NCBI GenBank assembly: GCA_028353405.1
Contig: JAOMOG010000012.1
Location: forward strand, 1-45,765
Source: Candidatus Poseidoniaceae archaeon
Lineage (GTDB): Archaea > Thermoplasmatota > Poseidoniia > Poseidoniales > Poseidoniaceae
DNA length: 45,765 nt
Reading direction: 5' to 3'
Positions 17,992 to 26,770 of this stretch are shown here, piece after piece. Within the stretch, counting starts at the first letter, position 1; every line of letters starts with the position of its first letter. The translations under genes were made by a program, and so were the position numbers. The notes beneath the pieces were generated by a model. That model saw only the letters and a program-made list of their open reading frames with translations. It did not search any database and was not told where the DNA came from.

Positions 17992-18009
17992 AAGCGTAAA
18001 AAAACGCTT
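17992..18009. repeat. inverted repeat AAGCGT-N6-ACGCTT between TFB and purA
   Basis: Perfect 6-bp arms flank an A6 loop, about 50 bases upstream of the TFB TATA box in the 281-base divergent region 17900-18180. It may be an upstream operator or activator site. The remaining region is AT-rich, with a T-rich run at about 18060-18073, and nothing else was recognised except the purA SD. Confidence 0.4.
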
Positions 18010-18180
18010 TAGGCGAATACAATAGTTTCTTTGTTCTACAGTTAATAAAGTAAGGTATTATTTTTCTTTTTTAATCATTTTCAGACAAGAAATTATTGAG
18101 AATTGAACAATTAAAATCTAGAGGTTGTAAGGATATAGTTCAAAGACGGTCAGCATTCCCCGCAAGATGAGGAGACTCTA

Positions 18181-19482
18181 ATGCCAGCAACAGTCATTCT
18201 AGGTGCCCAATGGGGCGATGAAGGAAAAGGAAAGCTAGTTGACCGCCTTGCCGAACAGGCGTCTTGGGTTGTTAGATTCCAAGGTGGGAATAACGCAGGG
18301 CATACAGTTGTCATCGGTGATAAAGTACTGAAGTTCCATTTATTACCAAGCGGAATTACACGGAAAGAGTGTAATCTTGTCCTAGGAGATGGAATGGTTG
18401 TTGATCCATGGGTACTCAATAAGGAACTTACCGATTGGGAAAAATCGACAGGTGAAGATCCAAGAGGTGACAGATTGTATGTTAGTGAAAGAGCTCACAT
18501 CATTCTTCCATATCATCGATTCATGGACAGTCTAGACAGCAAGATTGGAACTACTGGTAGGGGGATTGGTCCAACATATGCGGACAAGATTAACAGAATC
18601 GGTCTTCGCTTTGGAGACCTCAGTGAGATCATTAACGATGCTCAATGGATTACCTCAACAGTGGTAAGAATGAATGCATCCCTACAGGCTGCCGGTTCTG
18701 AAGATAGAGTCAGCGAAGAATCCTTGAGTGCTGATGTCAACTGGATATGGGATAATTACAACGGTTCAATCGGTAATACTGGCCTAATGGTTGACAATGC
18801 TCTCAAGTTAGGAGAACACATTATTCTGGAAGGAGCCCAAGGTTGCTTATTGGATATTGACCAAGGAACATATCCCTTTGTCACTTCCTCAGTTACATCA
18901 AGAGGAAATGCTTCACATGGTGCGGGTATTCATCCTGGCCACGTCAGCGAGGTAATTGGAATCACTAAGGCCTATATCACTCGAGTTGGTCATGGTGCAA
19001 TGCCTACTGAATTAGAAGATGCGGATGGTGATCACCTCGGTACAGTGGGTCATGAATTTGGTACAACTACAGGGCGAAAGAGACGCTGTGGTTGGTTTGA
19101 CATGGTGGTAATGCGCCACGCTAACCGAATCAATGGTTTCACAGGAATTGCCTTGACAAAGTTAGATGTTTTAGGCGGTCTTGAAGAAATCAAAATCTGT
19201 GTAGCATACGAACTAGATGGTAAAGAGATTCTAGAAATGCCATCTTCAGCAAGTGCAATCGCAAGATGCAAACCGATTTACATTTCAATGCCTGGATTCC
19301 CAGGGCATTCTTTGAGCGAATGGTTAGAGATTGCAAAGAAGGCTAACTCGGATGGAATTGGATTCAAGGCACTTCCAGCAGCAGCACAGAATTATATCTC
19401 TAAACTTGAGTCTTTGATGGGAGTCCCTTGCACTAGTATTGGTGTAGGCCCAGATAGAGATGCAACAATCGATCTTGTATAA
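18181..19482 (+). CDS. purA: adenylosuccinate synthetase
   Basis: Catalyses GTP-dependent condensation of IMP and aspartate, the first committed step to AMP. The 433-residue length matches the family. The N-terminal GTP/IMP loop is GAQWGDEGKGK, followed by GGNNAGHTVV, TTGRGIGPTYADKINRIGLR, LEGAQGCLLDIDQGTYPFVTSS and TTTGRKRRCGWFD, all standard PurA signatures. The C-terminal GVGPDRDATI binds guanine. A GAGGAG SD lies about 7 bases before the ATG. Confidence 0.97.
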   Translation: MPATVILGAQWGDEGKGKLVDRLAEQASWVVRFQGGNNAGHTVVIGDKVLKFHLLPSGITRKECNLVLGDGMVVDPWVLNKELTDWEKSTGEDPRGDRLYVSERAHIILPYHRFMDSLDSKIGTTGRGIGPTYADKINRIGLRFGDLSEIINDAQWITSTVVRMNASLQAAGSEDRVSEESLSADVNWIWDNYNGSIGNTGLMVDNALKLGEHIILEGAQGCLLDIDQGTYPFVTSSVTSRGNASHGAGIHPGHVSEVIGITKAYITRVGHGAMPTELEDADGDHLGTVGHEFGTTTGRKRRCGWFDMVVMRHANRINGFTGIALTKLDVLGGLEEIKICVAYELDGKEILEMPSSASAIARCKPIYISMPGFPGHSLSEWLEIAKKANSDGIGFKALPAAAQNYISKLESLMGVPCTSIGVGPDRDATIDLV

Positions 19483-19570
19483 TTATGAGAATTGTAAAAC
19501 CGTCAAGCGCTAATAGCACTTGATTGAAGGTGAAGGCTCAAAAGGGAAAGGCCCACCCGTTGGATTACAG

Positions 19571-19643
19571 GGGCGTTTAGCTCAGTTGGAAGAGTGCTTC
19601 GTTTGCAACGAAGATGCCAGGGGTTCAAATCCCCTAACGTCCA
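19571..19643 (+). tRNA. tRNA-Ala (anticodon UGC)
   Basis: A full cloverleaf with acceptor GGGCGTT/AACGTCC, D-stem GCTC/GAGT, anticodon stem CTTCG/CGAAG with loop TTTGCAA (anticodon TGC), T-stem AGGGG/CCCCT with loop TTCAAAT, and discriminator A. The G3-U70 wobble pair, the main alanine identity element, is present. No intron is seen and CCA is not encoded. Confidence 0.97.
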
Positions 19644-19727
19644 CTTCCCTGCTAAATATCGTGCAGAAAGATTGTCCTTTACTTGGTATTCGTGTCTTTG
19701 GTTAAGTTAGTTTGATTGGCTTGCCGG

Positions 19728-21053
19728 CTATTCAGAAACCGCATTAACAGTTAGCACTGCCAAAACTTCAGGTCCTGAATAATCTTCTTGCTCATCGTAA
19801 GCATAGGTCAGTTTTACGGTAACTTCGCATACCTCATCAGGTTCACCATTGCATAGGTGTCTGTATTCCGAAATCATGATGCTTTCTTCAGCAGTCAACT
19901 TGTTATCATCGATGCTTTCGAGGAAATCAAAGATGCACCTACTGTCGGCCGATATAGCGTAATCAGACTGTTCATATCCACATTGAACCCACTCTCCTTC
20001 ATTGATTTGAATCTCAATGTTGAAAAAGAGTATTCTATACATTGTAGACCGATCTATTAGGTCGATAACAACTAGAACATCATCTGACTCATTGGTAATA
20101 TTACCCACAGCATCACGGATTTGAAATTCCGGACCTTCGTATAGATCCTCTGATGCGTATTGATATGTTGCAAATATTCCAAGCCCTGCGAGGAGAAGCA
20201 TAATTGAAAGAACGATGGTTTTGATTTTACCGCGTAATTCTGCGTCCACTTCCTCGTAATCGAAATCGTCCTCATCGGTGAATTCTTCCCAATCTTCTTC
20301 ATCCTCAGGGTCAAATTCCGCCCACGATTTAAATGAGTTATTGACGACGATCAGTAAACATATAGCGCTCAAAATTGCTGGATAGAATGCGTCAATAACG
20401 CTGAGTGAAGGGGTGGGGATTTGGAAACAATATACCACCAGTGGGTTGCACGCTTCCACCCACTCTTTTTCCGCAGAAAATGCAGTAAAGACAGTAAACA
20501 TAAGTATTGATGTAAGAGATAAATGTGCGGCTGAAAGTCCCCACCATGGTGATTTTTTTAATAAACTCAAAGTTCCAATGGCGACCATAATTCCTGCCAA
20601 AACGATAGTTATGGTGTTGAGGGTTTGAACTGTCTTCAAGCCATCGAGCCAAATCTGGTCTTCTGGAACGGAACTTTCTGTACTCCAAAATTCATTTCTT
20701 TCAAGCATCCCGACATTCTCATCGGTCATTGGTATTGCAATGCTGTAGGTCCAGCCAATGACGGCAAGGGCAATTAAAATACCAATAATTGCAGTAAAAA
20801 CACTAATATTCGGGGTTGGAACTTTGGGAGAGAATTCATCATCATCATCATCTTCATCCTCTTCATCGTATGCTTTGGCGTCAACTTTAGATTCGTGAGA
20901 ATCAGTTTCATCCTCTTTCCACACAGTAAAACCATCCTCTGTCGAATGCCAATGAGTTCCATCATTGGCAAGATACCAATGAGTTCCTTCTTCATCATTG
21001 TCGAGCCATTCCCCCTCGGGAAGCTCTTCCCAAGAAGAAACATGCGTCTGCAT
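19728..21053 (-). CDS. uncharacterised multi-TM protein with N-terminal Trp-rich repeats
   Basis: 441 residues. The N-terminus (about 1-45) holds short Trp-containing repeats: EGTHWYLANDGTHWHSTEDG, with further Trp at EGEWLD and GFTVWKE. A very acidic linker (DEEDEDDDDDEF) follows, then about four membrane helices (about 83-105, 140-160, 170-190, 215-240). A second acidic cytoplasmic loop and a fifth helix (about 275-295) come next. The final 145 residues, with paired Cys, would lie outside the cell. The Trp-rich head resembles a small WW-like interaction module. No family is recognised; a sensing or surface role is inference. Confidence 0.75.
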   Translation of the reverse strand: MQTHVSSWEELPEGEWLDNDEEGTHWYLANDGTHWHSTEDGFTVWKEDETDSHESKVDAKAYDEEDEDDDDDEFSPKVPTPNISVFTAIIGILIALAVIGWTYSIAIPMTDENVGMLERNEFWSTESSVPEDQIWLDGLKTVQTLNTITIVLAGIMVAIGTLSLLKKSPWWGLSAAHLSLTSILMFTVFTAFSAEKEWVEACNPLVVYCFQIPTPSLSVIDAFYPAILSAICLLIVVNNSFKSWAEFDPEDEEDWEEFTDEDDFDYEEVDAELRGKIKTIVLSIMLLLAGLGIFATYQYASEDLYEGPEFQIRDAVGNITNESDDVLVVIDLIDRSTMYRILFFNIEIQINEGEWVQCGYEQSDYAISADSRCIFDFLESIDDNKLTAEESIMISEYRHLCNGEPDEVCEVTVKLTYAYDEQEDYSGPEVLAVLTVNAVSE

Positions 21054-21170
21054 AAATAATATTAAATCGGTTTAGTTTATTGACCTTGTCACATTATTTG
21101 AATTACTCTCGCCTCTAGCAAAGTTCTATAGGGTCTTAAAAGGTGATTAATTCTAAAGTGCCGGAAGAAC

Positions 21171-21178
21171 TTTTATAC
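21171..21178 (+). promoter_or_regulatory. TATA box of the small membrane protein gene
   Basis: TTTTATAC lies 53 bases before the ATG at 21232. The predicted leader (from about 21202) includes GGGAcaagtTCCC and the GGTGAT SD. Confidence 0.55.
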
Positions 21179-21231
21179 GCACTTGGGCAAAACCATGCTT
21201 TAGGGACAAGTTCCCACACATGGTGATTAAA

Positions 21232-21519
21232 ATGGATATAATGGAAATAATGAAATTTAGCAGCGAAGCAAAAATTACACGAATGACTTGGTGGCTCAGC
21301 GGACTTGCCATCGGTGTCATTAATATGATCTTGGGAATGGTAATTCCTGCTGGCATTGCAACAACTATCGTAGGATTACTTATCTTAGTTCCTGCTATCG
21401 CTTTCTGGGTTGCTAGACTACGTGACCGTGGACACACAGAGCCACTCGCTTTCGCACTTCGTATCATCCTCTTCCCTTGGGGAATCATCGAATGCGGATT
21501 CCTTGCTGGAACAGAGTGA
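21232..21519 (+). CDS. small two-TM membrane protein of unknown function
   Basis: About 95 residues: a short N-terminal amphipathic segment, two hydrophobic helices separated by only a few residues (about 20-55), then VARLRDRGHTEPLAFALRI and a C-terminal hydrophobic FPWGIIECGF. The ATG at 21232 is preferred because GGTGAT lies 4 bases before it; the frame also has an ATG at 21220. An opposite-strand frame covers the same bases but has no promoter or sensible composition. No family recognised. Confidence 0.7.
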   Translation: MDIMEIMKFSSEAKITRMTWWLSGLAIGVINMILGMVIPAGIATTIVGLLILVPAIAFWVARLRDRGHTEPLAFALRIILFPWGIIECGFLAGTE

Positions 21520-21570
21520 AGCCAATAGTCGGTTGCTAAATCGCAACCCATGTCTCTACTTGCAGATCCT

Positions 21571-22128
21571 TTACTCAACGCTGTAGCCAGTTTGTTCAAG
21601 AAGTTCCAAGAACTCCTTTTGCAGATGGTTAATTGCTCTGGGATCTCTTTCTGTACGAACTCTTTCTATTGCATCTGCCATAGATGAGCCTCGTAGCCAT
21701 AGATAAATGGAAACAAATGTTCCAGCACGGCTTAATCCGCCCATACAGTGAACCACTACAGTCTCTCCTTCGGGGACACTTGTTAGTAGTGAACGAAATA
21801 CCGGTTTAGCTGCTTCTAACCACTCTCTAGTAGGGACTGTAGTATCTTCAAGGGGAAGATGGTCCCAAACCATACCTTGTTCAGTAATCTCTTGAGGAAG
21901 TTCAGTTACGCGTAACAGTTCCATATCTTCGTCTGTGATTAAACTAACAACACGATCAGTTTTCAATTCTACCAAAGTTGCAACATCAATCGAAAGTTGC
22001 CGGTCCCAGCCACCCGTCCATGACACTGGCTGATACTTACCTGGGCAGAGAGTTAGTCCTATGCGGCCATTGTCTCCTTCAATAGACATCCAATTTACCT
22101 TTAGAGGATGAGTAGTGCTATTGCGCAT
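21571..22128 (-). CDS. CDKN3/KAP-like dual-specificity protein phosphatase
   Basis: A 185-residue Cys-dependent phosphatase. The P-loop HCMGGLSRAG matches HCxxGxxR, with nucleophile Cys and phosphate-binding Arg. The upstream GLTLCPGKYQ, the MVWDHLPLEDTTVP segment with its likely general-acid Asp, and the C-terminal RDPRAINHLQKEFLELLEQ match the CDKN3 (KAP)-type family found in eukaryotes and scattered bacteria. It likely dephosphorylates Ser/Thr/Tyr on proteins. It is the last gene of a three-gene operon; its ATG directly follows the TGA of the gene before. Confidence 0.85.
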   Translation of the reverse strand: MRNSTTHPLKVNWMSIEGDNGRIGLTLCPGKYQPVSWTGGWDRQLSIDVATLVELKTDRVVSLITDEDMELLRVTELPQEITEQGMVWDHLPLEDTTVPTREWLEAAKPVFRSLLTSVPEGETVVVHCMGGLSRAGTFVSIYLWLRGSSMADAIERVRTERDPRAINHLQKEFLELLEQTGYSVE

Positions 22129-22455
22129 TCAAAGACCTTCTTGACGATGCTTTTCACCGTATAAGAACATTGTATTCCATACTGAAAGGCAAACATCGTG
22201 GTATCCATTATCAGTAACGCTACTCTTGAAATTATCATAGCTCATTTGAGTGATATAACGTCCAACAGCACGCTCAACTACCATGCGGTGCAATACAACA
22301 CGGAATGGATAGTCTGCAGATGCTAGGAAAATCACATCTGCATCAGGAAATAAGGCGTTGATATGGTCTGGATGACGGGCACGAACGAGTAAATGCTCTG
22401 GTTTGTCTCGATGCGCAACTATTGATAAGAAGCCACCTGATACGTATAGCCACAT
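22129..22455 (-). CDS. conserved small protein of unknown function (phosphatase operon)
   Basis: 108 residues beginning MWLYVSGGFLSIVAHRDKP, with LLVRARHPDHINALFPDADV, ASADYPFRVV and MSYDNFKSSV, ending in a Trp/Tyr-containing helix. The pattern is reminiscent of a small uncharacterised family seen in bacteria and phages (from memory, unverified). No catalytic motif is visible. It lies between the 161-residue gene and the phosphatase with stop-start junctions (TGAATG) on both sides, so the three are probably co-translated. Confidence 0.75.
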   Translation of the reverse strand: MWLYVSGGFLSIVAHRDKPEHLLVRARHPDHINALFPDADVIFLASADYPFRVVLHRMVVERAVGRYITQMSYDNFKSSVTDNGYHDVCLSVWNTMFLYGEKHRQEGL

Positions 22456-22941
22456 TCAAGCCACCTCCATGCCTACAACATTGGTTTTGATTTGTTTAGA
22501 ATTAACACTTTGCGGAAAGTCATCATTTGAACTATTATCCTTTGATTCAACTTGAGGTGGTAATTGCTCGGGCATCTCCTCGTCTGGGTTGTCTGAAGGG
22601 TTAGTAAATGGCGAACGAAGTACGGTTGATCCATCGATAATCAAATTATAACCAATGCGATTGTATACATGATTGAAAATCGCAAGCGTACCCAAAACGG
22701 AACTCTTGTTAATTATCAATAATACATGCGCATTGGTGGCATCTATTGGGTGTAAGATTATTCCATTCTTTTTGTACATTTCAATTAATGGATATCCATA
22801 TGAGTGCTCATGATGAATTACCTCTTTCACATATTCAACCGCTTGTTCATCTGTCGCTATTTCCATTTGCTGTATTGACAACAATGGTAGTGTCAATTTC
22901 TGGCCCCCGTTCACTTCGTATTCTCTTATTTTATCATTCAT
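22456..22941 (-). CDS. unidentified soluble protein, first gene of the phosphatase operon
   Basis: 161 residues: a compact alpha/beta first part (about 1-105) and a Pro/Ser/Asn/Glu-rich, probably disordered tail (about 106-161). The start is secure: AAAGGAGG lies 8 bases before the ATG and a strong TATA box sits upstream. No family recognised. Confidence 0.75.
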   Translation of the reverse strand: MNDKIREYEVNGGQKLTLPLLSIQQMEIATDEQAVEYVKEVIHHEHSYGYPLIEMYKKNGIILHPIDATNAHVLLIINKSSVLGTLAIFNHVYNRIGYNLIIDGSTVLRSPFTNPSDNPDEEMPEQLPPQVESKDNSSNDDFPQSVNSKQIKTNVVGMEVA

Positions 22942-22990
22942 ATTAGTGCCTCCTTTTGTACCTTCTTAGGTATAAATAAATGCATTCAAT

Positions 22991-23035
22991 AGTATATAAA
23001 GAACTAAATCAATAAACGCTTATAGAGGCGCTTAT
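22991..23035 (-). promoter_or_regulatory. phosphatase-operon promoter: TATA box plus two ATAAGCG direct repeats
   Basis: On the minus strand, TTTATATACT (22991-23000) is a strong TATA box about 50 bases before the first ATG. Upstream of it the heptamer ATAAGCG occurs twice (23029-23035 and 23017-23023), 12 bases apart, close to one helical turn. This arrangement suits a dimeric activator or repressor. A second AT-rich TATATATTC lies further upstream. Confidence 0.55.
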
Positions 23036-23090
23036 TATAAGAATATATACAGTTGAGTATTAATTAACTCAGGTTGGTAAATTAAATGAC

Positions 23091-24575
23091 TCACAGAATA
23101 GGTTGATTCCTTAACCATTCCAAATCGGAAATGTATAATTGTCGAATATCATCTAGTCCTAGAACCAACATTGCTAATCGTTCTAATCCCATTCCCCAAG
23201 CTAGTACTGGGGTTGTGATTCCTAATGGCTCAGTAACCTCCGGGCGGAATATGCCAGCTCCACCCAGTTCTAGCCACTTTCCTTTCCATTTGACCTCAAC
23301 CTCAAGACTTGGTTCAGTATATGGGAAATAAGCAGGGCGAACTCTAACTTCAGGACAACCCATCTTGGCATAGAATGTTTTGAGAGTGGTGACCAACATT
23401 TGCAGATTAGCTCCTTCTTCCATTATGATCCCCTCTATTTGGTGGAACTCTGGTAGGTGAGTTCTGTCTATTGCTTCCTTGCGGAATACTCTGTCAACTG
23501 CGAAAACACGACATGCTTTGTCTGGATTGCGTGAAAGATACTGAATTGTATTGACTGTTGTATGAGTTCTCAATAATCCACGCTTACTGACCTCATTGGA
23601 GTAACTTCCTCCCCAGCCGGTTGAACCAGTATCTCCTCCATTGAGGTGTATCTCCTGCCAAGCATCAAGGATATTCTGAGGAATGTCCATCTCTGCTGGA
23701 TTGTCCAAGTAAAATGTATCTTGCATCTCTCTTGCTGGGTGGTCTTGAGGAATAAATAATGCATCCATATTCCATCCTGCAGTCTGAACGTAATCATCAA
23801 CAATTTCTGAGAAGCCCATCTCCAAGAAGGTGGCTCGAATGCGCTCAATTAGAGCTTGCATTGGATGACTACGGCCACTCGCTGGCGTAGAGGATGGTAA
23901 TGTCACATCGAATGAACGATAATCAGCATCACGCCAATTTTCACTTTGTAATAATTCCGTAGTGATCTCACTAATCATCTCGCTCTCTTGTAACTGTTGT
24001 GAACTCACTGCATTACCAGCGACGGTAACATTCCACATTCTTGAAGTCGTAATTACACTTTCAATTAGATTACGGCGACTCTTGAAATGCTCTAGTAACT
24101 CGGCATCAAGAGATTGTTCTAAAGCGGGAAGGCCTGCGATGAATTCGCTTCTTTTAGCAATTTCAGCATTGACTACATCCGCATCTGCTACGACGAACTT
24201 ACCAGCCTCAAGACTAACACCCAATCGCTTCAACAAACCAACACCAGGACCTGCTTCATGACGCTCAAAAGATTGCTGTAGATTCTGCATTGTCGCTTCA
24301 TCGGTTGAACATATCCAATTCCACAATCTTGCTTCTAGCAATCCATTTTCGATTGCATTAGCACCTTCGTTAGCCAATCTAATCTGAATAGAAGAAGTCT
24401 CTTTTGTTTTAGCTAATTTCTTGTTGGTTAACCCATGTCCAGCAGTAACAGCAATCGCTTGGTCTTGCCAATTACATGCTTGTAATATTTCTTCAAGAGT
24501 CCATTTCTTAGCAACATCGCCTTGGATGACGCCTAACATGCGACGCTCGGGATTGAGTAGCGCATGCCCTTCCAT
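23091..24575 (-). CDS. pheS: phenylalanyl-tRNA synthetase alpha subunit
   Basis: The 494-residue length and order are those of the archaeal/eukaryotic type. An N-terminal part with winged-helix character (about 1-80) precedes the class II catalytic core. This core shows motif 2 with VFRKEAIDRTHLPEFHQIEG, the GGAGIFRPEV region and motif 3 GMGLERLAML. It charges tRNA-Phe together with PheT. pheT is not next to it; the downstream gene belongs to the phosphatase operon. No ATG/GTG/TTG lies between this ATG and the upstream in-frame stop. Confidence 0.96.
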   Translation of the reverse strand: MEGHALLNPERRMLGVIQGDVAKKWTLEEILQACNWQDQAIAVTAGHGLTNKKLAKTKETSSIQIRLANEGANAIENGLLEARLWNWICSTDEATMQNLQQSFERHEAGPGVGLLKRLGVSLEAGKFVVADADVVNAEIAKRSEFIAGLPALEQSLDAELLEHFKSRRNLIESVITTSRMWNVTVAGNAVSSQQLQESEMISEITTELLQSENWRDADYRSFDVTLPSSTPASGRSHPMQALIERIRATFLEMGFSEIVDDYVQTAGWNMDALFIPQDHPAREMQDTFYLDNPAEMDIPQNILDAWQEIHLNGGDTGSTGWGGSYSNEVSKRGLLRTHTTVNTIQYLSRNPDKACRVFAVDRVFRKEAIDRTHLPEFHQIEGIIMEEGANLQMLVTTLKTFYAKMGCPEVRVRPAYFPYTEPSLEVEVKWKGKWLELGGAGIFRPEVTEPLGITTPVLAWGMGLERLAMLVLGLDDIRQLYISDLEWLRNQPIL

Positions 24576-24675
24576 GACTTTTGCAATTGAACCACCGCCT
24601 TCAATTAATCGGTTGTTGATAGTACACTTTGCACCAATTGAAGATGTTTACAAAGTTTTCAATTGAATCTATTAT

Positions 24676-25053
24676 TCATTCTTCTTCATCTAACCAAAGG
24701 AATCTCTCGCATGAAACGCATGTATATGTTTGAGGTCTTTTTCCATTAACTACTTCGATATGGGCACAAGAACCGCAAAGAATTGATGTTGTAATTGGTT
24801 GATCAATCGTAGTGTCAACTCTGTACATAACCCGTCCAGCATCCGGCATTCCTTCACTACTGGGAAGCCATTCTCTGATTTCTTTCTTTGACATGCTGTA
24901 ATCACTTTTGGTACTCATTCCAATAATGAATAATACAATTCCACAAATACCGATTGTACCTGCAAGAGTGAATATTCCAGCCACAGAAAAGAATGCTCCA
25001 AATACAATACAAACAATACCTGAAAGAATGAAGTTTTCACGGGGGTTACGCAT
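24676..25053 (-). CDS. small membrane protein with C-terminal zinc ribbon
   Basis: 125 residues from the ATG at 25053, which has a perfect SD (GGAGGTGA). Two hydrophobic helices (about 10-30 and 35-55) precede a cytoplasmic part ending in a zinc ribbon with CGSC and CVSC pairs and an acidic end. The frame is open upstream inside the aminotransferase gene, but that extension is a shadow. It is probably co-transcribed with the aminotransferase 14 bases upstream. Confidence 0.75.
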   Translation of the reverse strand: MRNPRENFILSGIVCIVFGAFFSVAGIFTLAGTIGICGIVLFIIGMSTKSDYSMSKKEIREWLPSSEGMPDAGRVMYRVDTTIDQPITTSILCGSCAHIEVVNGKRPQTYTCVSCERFLWLDEEE

Positions 25054-25067
25054 CAATTCACCTCCTT

Positions 25068-26351
25068 CTATGCCAGTGCATTGGCCAATGCTTCTGCAAC
25101 TCGTGGTATTTGTGAAAGAGGAACTGCACATAGGCCAATGCGCACTCCTCCAGTAAGTGGAACTAGGTAGACATCCTGTTCTGCACACGCTTCTGCAAGT
25201 GCAGCAGGGTCATCGCTTTCTATCCATGCAAAGAATCCATCCATTGTTGGATTGAGCGGAACTCCCAGTTTAGAACAGGATTCAGTTAGTACATTTCTTC
25301 GAGTGACCAATAATTCCCTCAATCGATCTCTTTCTCCAGCCCATGCTGCACCAGATTGCTCATCTGCATGCATTATGCTGACGGTGTATTGTGCAATACG
25401 AGGCGCAGCTGACCAAGTTTGGCGCCCAGTAACTCCCATTACGGTACCAATTTTTTCTGTGACTGCAGAGTCTGGATGTAAACTGACAAGTGCTCCGGTT
25501 CTCAAACCATATATTGTATGTGATTTTGATAGAGAGATTGAAATTGTTATCAATAAATTCTCAGGCCATGGCATTCCACTGTTTAGAGCTTCAGCAATCG
25601 TTTCAGCCCAGCCATGAGGTTCATCAGCATAGAGGTGGTATGCAGCATCTAAGAGTAATGTATGACCAACATTTTCATTGACGTTAGCACTTTCCATAAA
25701 CGCATCTAAGAGTGCCATTCTTCCATCTGCTGTCATCGACAAACCTGTCGGGTTGTGAGCAGGATCGTTTAGCCAAGTCATTACTTTGTCTTGTTCTTGG
25801 CATAACTTTGCCAATTCAGATTTGAAACCTGTAATATCAACATATGGTAAATCTGAATCTTTAGATGGTAATAGTGGATAACTTGCGTAGGACAAACCGC
25901 AACCGTTGAGGAATCCTTTGTAAGGCCCCCAATGTCTATCTCTAAGAAGTACCTTATCTCCTCTATTTGCAAAGTTTGCTGCTGCGAGGTAGAGTGCTCC
26001 TGAGCCACCAGGTGTAGCAGTAGCGGTAGTGGTTATTCCAAGCCCTTCTAATTCAGCACGGCTTTCACCGAGTGCCAGCGTAACAGCGAGGTCTAGGAAT
26101 GATGGCAAACCCTTGAGTGGTGCATAAGCGGCGATCTCAACCGGTGGTGCTTGGCGAATAGCCGCATCTACGACTTGATTAATCGCTAAAGTACCATCAT
26201 CTTCCAATAATGCACCAATAGTTCCGTTTACGGCATCAGCGCCAGAAGCAACCGCTTCTTGGAAACGAGCCCACCAGCCAAAAATAGTGTCGTTTCCGAC
26301 TTTGGTTTGGGCATATGGGTTCAGCAATCCAACGCCTGCTTCTTCGTCCAT
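25068..26351 (-). CDS. PLP-dependent class I/II aminotransferase (aspartate/aromatic type)
   Basis: 427 residues of the fold type I aspartate aminotransferase family. Visible are the cofactor loop GGSGALYLAA, the substrate/cofactor Asn in LNDPAHNPTG, the Asp-x-x-Tyr in LLDAAYHLYA, the PLP lysine in ISLSKSHTIYGLRTGALV, and the C-terminal Arg in VRIGLC. The overall pattern is closer to bacterial TyrB/AspC (Iα/β-like) than to archaeal AATs, suggesting a bacterial origin; the substrate is probably aspartate or aromatic amino acids. A GGGCGGG SD lies just before the ATG. Confidence 0.82.
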   Translation of the reverse strand: MDEEAGVGLLNPYAQTKVGNDTIFGWWARFQEAVASGADAVNGTIGALLEDDGTLAINQVVDAAIRQAPPVEIAAYAPLKGLPSFLDLAVTLALGESRAELEGLGITTTATATPGGSGALYLAAANFANRGDKVLLRDRHWGPYKGFLNGCGLSYASYPLLPSKDSDLPYVDITGFKSELAKLCQEQDKVMTWLNDPAHNPTGLSMTADGRMALLDAFMESANVNENVGHTLLLDAAYHLYADEPHGWAETIAEALNSGMPWPENLLITISISLSKSHTIYGLRTGALVSLHPDSAVTEKIGTVMGVTGRQTWSAAPRIAQYTVSIMHADEQSGAAWAGERDRLRELLVTRRNVLTESCSKLGVPLNPTMDGFFAWIESDDPAALAEACAEQDVYLVPLTGGVRIGLCAVPLSQIPRVAEALANALA

Positions 26352-26516
26352 AACCCGCCCAATGCAGACATCCTCTTTGAGTTGCCTCTTCTACAAGTAG
26401 CGAAGGAAGTGAGAAAAAGCGACATTTCGCGTAATAGTTTTTCAAATTAACAACATTCTCTCACAACGATTGCAACCACTTTATTCAAGAAGGGGAGGCA
26501 ACTCGCCCACCTTGTC

Positions 26517-26589
26517 GCCAACGTAGCATAGCTGGTAGTGCTTCGGATTTGTAATCCGACGGTCGGGAGTTCGAGTCTCTCCGTTGGCT
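26517..26589 (+). tRNA. tRNA-Thr (anticodon UGU)
   Basis: Cloverleaf with acceptor GCCAACG/CGTTGGC, D-stem GCAT/GTGC, anticodon stem TCGGA/TCCGA with loop TTTGTAA (anticodon TGT), T-stem GGGAG/CTCTC with loop TTCGAGT, and discriminator T, the usual one for archaeal tRNA-Thr. No intron and no encoded CCA. Confidence 0.97.
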
Positions 26590-26740
26590 CCTTATCATTC
26601 GCGTTGAGCGAGAAATCCTAGAATTCCGAGTTGACGGATTCTTATGCTTTCTTTTTATTCTCATCCGAGTTCAATATTTACCACAAACTGAATGACTGAT
26701 ACGATGTCTTGGGATGAGTTGACTTCAGTGGATGAATCAA

Positions 26741-26750
26741 CTTTTATACC
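26741..26750 (+). promoter_or_regulatory. TATA box of the lipoprotein gene (leaderless)
   Basis: CTTTTATACC lies with its centre 25 bases before the ATG at 26771. Transcription would begin at or very near that ATG. This decides the start: the upstream in-frame ATG at 26732 lies before the promoter. Confidence 0.65.
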
Positions 26751-26770
26751 AACTGCAGGTGAGTAAGGGT

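Noticed and set aside
18054-18075. T-rich run as a transcription terminator
   Set aside because: No plus-strand gene ends before it, and on the minus strand it is upstream of tfb; it is just AT-rich intergenic DNA.
21153-21599. Open minus-strand frame of 148 codons opposite the small membrane protein
   Set aside because: The plus-strand frame has a TATA box, an SD and a coherent hydrophobic pattern; the minus frame has none.
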